34,972 nt of DNA from Sandaracinus sp. (GTDB taxonomy: Bacteria; Myxococcota_A; Polyangia; Polyangiales; Houyiibacteriaceae). This document shows positions 30,964 to 34,972 of the stretch, in pieces. The stretch is taken from contig JACKEH010000049.1 in assembly GCA_020633125.1 (NCBI GenBank), forward strand, positions 1 to 34,972, given 5' to 3'. A model generated the notes under the pieces. The model was not told the DNA's origin, did not search any database, and was given only the letters and a program-made list of their open reading frames with translations. Position 1 is the first letter of the stretch. Each line of letters opens with the position of its first letter. A program made the translations under genes and the position numbers.

Positions 30964-31010
30964 TTCGGGCTTTGCCCGATGGGGGGAGGGGCGCCGGAAC
31001 GCCCCTCCGG
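30964..31010 (-). repeat. 47-bp direct repeat, copy 2, abutting a stop codon
   Basis: The copy ends 3 bases before the stop of the 31014 gene. On the minus strand its two hairpins follow the stop directly and may act as a terminator or 3' end stabiliser. Together the two copies and spacer fill most of 30863-31010. Confidence 0.85.
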
Positions 31011-31013
31011 AAA

Positions 31014-31706
31014 TCAACGCTTCCAGGTGATGGCGGGGCGGGCCTGCGCGGTCATGCCCGCGACCACGGCGCGCCAGGCCTGTGTGCCTTCTTCGATGGC
31101 GCCGTCTTCGAGCTCGTCGAAGCGCACCTGGTCGAGCCAGCGGCGCGGATCGATCGCGACGACGAGCGTGCCTTCGTCGGCGAGGTTGGTGATCTCGGTG
31201 CCCGAAAGCGAACGACGCACCACGAGCGACCCCGGTCGGATCGGCTCCACTGCGACGGCGCCGTGAAAGACGACACGCTCGTCACCACGCTCGGCGACGC
31301 CTTCGACGACGAACGAGTGGTCGCCCATCGACGCGTCGTCGACGTGGGTGCGGGGCGCCATGCCCGTGAGGTCCCACGTGAGGCCGTAGTCGTGCATCAC
31401 GCTTCGCACGACGCCGCCGAGGCCGATCAGGCGACCGATCTCGCGCGGCTCGTCGTCGAGCAGATCGAGCACGACGCCGTCGAGCATCTCGGCTTGCGCC
31501 GTCTCGCAGAGGTCGCCGGCGTTGGCCGCCGTGCAGAGGTAGAGCGGACCAAACGCGAGGTCCGCGCGTTCGAGGGTCACGGTCCAACCGTCGCGCGTCT
31601 CGAAGGACGCAGGGCCGACGCCGCTGGCGACGACGGGAAGCTCGACGGGATCGACGCCGGTGTCGACGCAGCCGAAGAGCAGAACCAAGCCGAGAAGAAG
31701 TCGCAT
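31014..31706 (-). CDS. Lipoprotein with DGW-x-VT domain, coupled to TonB-dependent receptor
   Basis: The 230-residue protein starts at an ATG that shares one base with the receptor stop (TGATG), so it is translationally coupled. The leader is short with lipobox LLFGC (Cys13). Its domain starts DGWTVTLERADLAFGPLYLC (39-58) and is related to that of the 29817 protein. A HDYG segment (His105) and GDHSFVVEG (128-136) follow. A longer open frame (to 32294) runs antisense-free into the receptor gene and is spurious. It is probably a partner of the receptor on the outer membrane; substrate unknown. Confidence 0.78.
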   Translation of the reverse strand: MRLLLGLVLLFGCVDTGVDPVELPVVASGVGPASFETRDGWTVTLERADLAFGPLYLCTAANAGDLCETAQAEMLDGVVLDLLDDEPREIGRLIGLGGVVRSVMHDYGLTWDLTGMAPRTHVDDASMGDHSFVVEGVAERGDERVVFHGAVAVEPIRPGSLVVRRSLSGTEITNLADEGTLVVAIDPRRWLDQVRFDELEDGAIEEGTQAWRAVVAGMTAQARPAITWKR

Positions 31707-34267
31707 CAGAACCGAACCTCGAGGTTGGCGAAGAACGTGCGGGGCGCGCCGGCCGACGTGTGCCGCGCGGGAACGCGGCTGCGGGTGGCTTCGGGATCCC
31801 AGTTGGAGGCGTAGCTGAGCTCGACCGCGGCGTAGCGCGCGTCGAAGAGGTTGTAGACGTCGAGCGAGAGCTCGACGGGGCCCCAACCGAAACCGGCGGA
31901 GGCGTCGATCACGGTGAAGGGCGACGCTTCCGCGGAGTACGGGAGCGGACGCGGCGAGAGGTAGGTGAGACCGACCCCGGCGCGACCGCGCAGCGGATGG
32001 CGACCGAGCTGTGGCGAGAGCGCGTGTTGCACGCCGACGTCGGCGCGCACGACCCACGGCGGCACGTACGGCAGGTTCTGACCCTTCGTGAACGCGGGGC
32101 GCGGGTCGTCGGCGGAGGGCGGCGGCGGCTCGAGGAGCTCGGCGTCGACGTAGGTCACGCTCATCGAGCCGACGAGCCAGGAGGTCGGACGCGTGACGAC
32201 GTGAAGCACGCCGCCCGCGCGACGCGTGGCGCCGACACGTTCGAGGCGACCTTCCGCGGGGTCGAACGCGACGTCGTCGGAGAGCCGCGTCCAATAGCCG
32301 ACGAGGCGTGCTTCGACGACGTCGTCGAGCTTCAGCCGCACGCCGGCGTCGGCGCTGCGCACCTTCGAGAAAGGGGCGGTCTCGCCGTCCTCGAGCGTGC
32401 GCGCTTGCGGCGAGCGAAAGCCCTCGCCGTACGAACCGAGCACCGAGAGAAAACGCGTCGGTTTGATCGTGAGCGAGGCGCGGGGGCTCGCGGCGACGCC
32501 GAAGGCCGAGCGCCGGTAACCGAGGAGGTAGCTGTCCTCGCGAAAGTCCGGGATGAAGTTTCCGAGGCGATCGTCGACCTCATAGAAGAGCACGTCGGCA
32601 CGAACGCCCCCGCGGAGCTCGACCCAGTCGGTGACCGCGAGATCGAGGTCGAGGTAGACGCCGACGTCGGCCGCGTGGATCGTCGCGTCGACGCGCTCGT
32701 CCCAGGTCGTGTTCTGCGGCGCTTGAATCAGACGCTGCGCTTGATCGATCGCGTCGAGGCGCGCGGAGAGGCCGGTCTCGACCGTGGCGTTCACCCACGA
32801 GATCGGGCGGTAGACCCGCGAGCGCCAGCGCGCGTTCGCGCCGATCGAGCTGGTGCGGTTCTGCTGCTCGACGAGGTCGCCGCGGCCCACCCAATCGGGG
32901 TTGGTGCGGCTGCGCTCGACGAAGCCCGTGTAGTTCGCCTGGAGGCGGAAGACGTCGTGGCCGATCCACAGACCGAGCTGCGTGTTGCCGCCGTCGGCCT
33001 GGCGGTTCGTCGCCTCGTAGGCGATCACGCCGCGCATCGCGAGGCCGCTCTGCGCTTCGGCGGTCGGGTAGTCGTAGGACTCGTAGAAGCCCACGCGACC
33101 GGCCTGCACGTCGTCGCGACGCAGGAAGCCCGCGAGGCGCGCGCGGCTGCCGTGGGCGAGGACGAAGAGGCGGTGGCGCCAGGGGCCGTCGCCGAGCACT
33201 TGCTGCACGATCGCGCTGCCGGAGAGCGCGTTGCGGTTGTCGCCGAAGCCGTCGGTGCGGCGCATCTGAAACGCGGCGAAGCTGCCGTCGCGTTGTTCTT
33301 CGGGCGCCCAGAGCACGAGCTGACGGAAGCTGCCGAAAGAACCGCCGCTGGTGCGCGAGGTCAGGCCGCGACGACGCACGCCGAGCTCGAGCTCGACGGT
33401 ACCGGCGACCGCGAAGTCGCCTTGGCGCGGATCGGCGACGCCTTCGAGCACACGCATCGAGTCGACGACCTCGGGGATGAGGAAGCCCAGGTCGAGGTAG
33501 CCCTGCCCGTGAAGGTGCGAGGGCAAGTTCATCGGGATGCCGGCGACGCGAAGCTCGACGTCTTGGCCGTGCTCGGCGTCGAAGCCACGCAAGAAGATGC
33601 GGTGGCCGACGGCGTCGCCTTCGGCGCGCGCGACGTAGACGCCGGGAGCACGACGAAGCAGGTCGGCGCCTTCCGCCGCGGGCGCGGCTTCGAGCACGTC
33701 GCGTGAGATCTCCACGTCGCTGGCCCCGCGACCCGTCGCACGCAACGCCGCGGCTTCCACGCGTGCTTCCGCGCCGAACCCTTCGTCGTCCGCGTCGAGC
33801 TCGGCTTCGGGCGCGGGCTCTACGGCATCGGGCGCGGCCTCTGGCGCCGGCTCGGACGGTGCGACCGCATCGGCATCCGACGGATCGGCATCCGATGGCT
33901 CGGCGGGCTCCTCGGGAGTCGCGGCCTCGACGCTCTCGATGGCCGGCAGGACGATCTGCACCTGCACGGTGATGCGTGCGGGGACGGCAGCTCCATCGAC
34001 ACGCGCGGGCTCGAACACGAAGGCACGCACGGCCTCGAGGAGTCGTGTGTCGAGGGCTTCGTCGCCAGTGGACGCGACGAGCGCGGTCTCCGTCACCCCG
34101 CCGGTCGCGTCGAGCGTCACCACGACGGACACCGGCTCGCGCGCGACGTCGGCGACGACCGGATTCGATTGCACGAGCCGCGGCGGCACCGGTGCGTGGG
34201 CCTCTTGCGCGTGCGCGGCGGTCGCGACGAGCGCGCAAACACAGAGGGCTCCGAACGGGACACGCAT
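31706..34267 (-). CDS. TonB-dependent receptor with N-terminal TonB C-domain fusion
   Basis: The protein has 853 residues from MRVPFGALCV; the signal peptide ends AAHA-QE (20/21). Residues about 35-108 look like a TonB C-terminal domain (VSVVVTLDATGGVTETALVAS, LLEAVRAFVFEPARVDGAAVPARI). An acidic Ala/Pro/Glu/Asp linker covers 110-165. A plug domain follows (about 180-300) with LLRRAPGVYV, IFLRGFDAEHGQ and a histidine-bearing PSHLHGQGYLDL (249-260). A large beta-barrel ends in the aromatic FFANLEVRF, typical of outer-membrane proteins. The usual N-terminal TonB box is not visible. Likely role: active uptake of an unknown ligand, with two lipoproteins downstream. A longer frame to 34441 precedes the signal peptide and is rejected. 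Confidence 0.9.
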   Translation of the reverse strand: MRVPFGALCVCALVATAAHAQEAHAPVPPRLVQSNPVVADVAREPVSVVVTLDATGGVTETALVASTGDEALDTRLLEAVRAFVFEPARVDGAAVPARITVQVQIVLPAIESVEAATPEEPAEPSDADPSDADAVAPSEPAPEAAPDAVEPAPEAELDADDEGFGAEARVEAAALRATGRGASDVEISRDVLEAAPAAEGADLLRRAPGVYVARAEGDAVGHRIFLRGFDAEHGQDVELRVAGIPMNLPSHLHGQGYLDLGFLIPEVVDSMRVLEGVADPRQGDFAVAGTVELELGVRRRGLTSRTSGGSFGSFRQLVLWAPEEQRDGSFAAFQMRRTDGFGDNRNALSGSAIVQQVLGDGPWRHRLFVLAHGSRARLAGFLRRDDVQAGRVGFYESYDYPTAEAQSGLAMRGVIAYEATNRQADGGNTQLGLWIGHDVFRLQANYTGFVERSRTNPDWVGRGDLVEQQNRTSSIGANARWRSRVYRPISWVNATVETGLSARLDAIDQAQRLIQAPQNTTWDERVDATIHAADVGVYLDLDLAVTDWVELRGGVRADVLFYEVDDRLGNFIPDFREDSYLLGYRRSAFGVAASPRASLTIKPTRFLSVLGSYGEGFRSPQARTLEDGETAPFSKVRSADAGVRLKLDDVVEARLVGYWTRLSDDVAFDPAEGRLERVGATRRAGGVLHVVTRPTSWLVGSMSVTYVDAELLEPPPPSADDPRPAFTKGQNLPYVPPWVVRADVGVQHALSPQLGRHPLRGRAGVGLTYLSPRPLPYSAEASPFTVIDASAGFGWGPVELSLDVYNLFDARYAAVELSYASNWDPEATRSRVPARHTSAGAPRTFFANLEVRF

Positions 34268-34504
34268 GCCGAAGGGCGTCTTGATACCCCGCCCATCCAC
34301 AAACGCAACCGTGATGCAATTACGCCCGCACACTTGATGAATCGTTGAACTCTCGAGGTTCCCGCCCCGGCCCCGACAGGCGTGAAAACTCTCGGCAGCG
34401 CTGGGGCATCGGGCGACCACGTGCCCAAGCTGTCGCATCACGAGAACTCTTGCAACTCAATTGTTTTTACGCGAAGCAGGAACAGAGCGGTGGCCGGGGG
34501 TACG

Positions 34505-34654
34505 AGTACACCCGCCCGCAAGCTCGTTCCGGGTTGCCGTGGATGATCGGCGTGGAGGTCGGTTGCCGTGCTGACGAAGGACAGGCCGAGGTCGGCGAGC
34601 GAGATCCGCGGCGAGGGCCCGGATCCCCGGATCGAACTTGCGGGCGGGTGTACT
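34505..34654. repeat. 150-bp element with 29-bp imperfect inverted ends
   Basis: The outermost 18 bases are perfect inverted complements (34505-34522 with 34637-34654). Pairing extends to 29 bp with two mismatches (34505-34533 with 34626-34654). The 92-base centre has two copies of GGTTGCCGTG (near 34532 and 34561). No clear target-site duplication was seen. It could be a MITE-like element or a large RNA hairpin. Confidence 0.8.
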
Positions 34655-34703
34655 AGGAACGTCGCGACCGCGAAGCGCGTAGTAACGTCGCGCGCGGTTA
34701 GAC

Positions 34704-34720
34704 CGCTCGAGCTTCGAGCG
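34704..34720 (+). promoter_or_regulatory. Hairpin just before the ABC gene ribosome-binding site
   Basis: A 7-bp perfect stem (34704-34710 with 34714-34720) with a GCT loop lies 4 bases before the GGAGG at 34725-34729. It might modulate initiation. Confidence 0.3.
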
Positions 34721-34734
34721 CGTCGGAGGTGGGC

Positions 34735-34972
34735 ATGGCGATACAGATTCGAGGGCTCGAGGTTCGCTTCCGCGACGCAAGCGGTGCGGACGTCCCGGTG
34801 CTCGACATTCGGGACCTGACCCTGGAAGACGGCCGTCGAGTCTGCCTCGTCGGCGGCTCGGGCAGCGGCAAGACCACCCTCCTGCACGTGATGGCCGGCA
34901 TCGTGACGCCCACGAAGGGCGAGGTGCTCTACGGGAAGACGGACCTGACGAAGCTCGCGGAGGCGGAGCGGG
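34735..34972 (+). CDS. ABC transporter ATP-binding protein (5' part; LolD/MacB-like)
   Basis: Partial: 79 codons from the ATG to the window end, preceded by GGAGG at 5 bases. It opens MAIQIRGLEVRF and contains the Walker A motif GGSGSGKT (40-47) followed by TTLLHVMAGIVTPTKGEV, the sequence pattern of the LolD/MacB/FtsE subfamily. The Q-loop, signature and Walker B lie beyond the window. The export substrate cannot be told; permease genes probably follow downstream. Confidence 0.85.
   Translation, partial: MAIQIRGLEVRFRDASGADVPVLDIRDLTLEDGRRVCLVGGSGSGKTTLLHVMAGIVTPTKGEVLYGKTDLTKLAEAER

Larger units (their letters stand above)
34268..34734. other. Divergent intergenic region with inverted-repeat element
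   Basis: The region between the receptor and the ABC gene contains no convincing gene. It holds an AT-rich patch (about 34450-34472, with a five-T run), a 150-bp element with inverted ends (34505-34654) and a small hairpin before the ABC gene (34704-34720). Promoters for both genes are expected; none is clear. Confidence 0.6.

Noticed and set aside
34345..34887. Small frames over the inverted-repeat element (both strands)
   Set aside because: They run through the repeat arms and into the ABC gene antisense; no start signals or domains.

Overview
The window is GC-rich chromosomal DNA, densely coding and mostly on the minus strand. It suggests a member of the Myxococcota, probably a Polyangia/Sandaracinus-like lineage. 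This is an inference from a CarD/CdnL regulator, an AgmX/PglI-type C-terminal domain on a TPR protein, FHA-zinc-ribbon and PP2C signalling proteins, many small lipoproteins, and a TonB-like domain fused to a TonB-dependent receptor. No rRNA, tRNA, CRISPR array, phage or transposase gene was seen.

Layout. 1-4580 (minus): cinA, recA, a lipoprotein and carD, with a terminator after recA and a short tandem repeat after carD. 4581-5096: repeat mosaic without a gene. 5097-11808 (plus): a tight five-gene run of two M16 peptidase homologues (one with the zinc site, one without), glmS, a family 2 and a family 4 glycosyltransferase. 11816-17635: lolA (minus), a DUF465/YdcH-like small protein (plus), a small TPR lipoprotein, a gene-poor purine-rich stretch with a good terminator (possible ncRNA), an unknown protein, a BoxD/PaaZ-type aldehyde dehydrogenase and another unknown protein. 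17724-19469 (plus): a phosphoglucomutase/phosphomannomutase. 19595-26834 (minus): a secreted TPR protein, then a three-gene phosphoprotein-signalling operon (zinc-ribbon/double FHA, PP2C phosphatase with membrane anchor and PEGA-like domain, FHA-TM-pseudoprotease), then a small predicted barrel protein. 27013-27375 (plus): a small acidic protein with a near-consensus promoter and a UUCG-loop terminator. 27633-34267 (minus): TonB-domain/TonB-dependent receptor fusion, two related lipoproteins, a threonine aldolase and a TPR lipoprotein. 34735-end (plus): start of a LolD/MacB-like ABC ATPase.

The most interesting material: (1) the receptor fusion with its two lipoproteins, which share a DGW-x-VT domain and look like an uptake locus of unknown substrate; (2) the FHA/PP2C operon ending in a trypsin-fold protein that has lost its catalytic His and Ser; (3) a dispersed multi-hairpin repeat of about 150 bp that always sits just past the stop codon of a minus-strand gene, plus a second 68-bp repeat family; (4) a 150-bp element with 29-bp inverted ends before the ABC gene; and (5) the purine-rich candidate RNA region near 13.7-13.95 kb. 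Functions are read from motifs only; no database search was possible.
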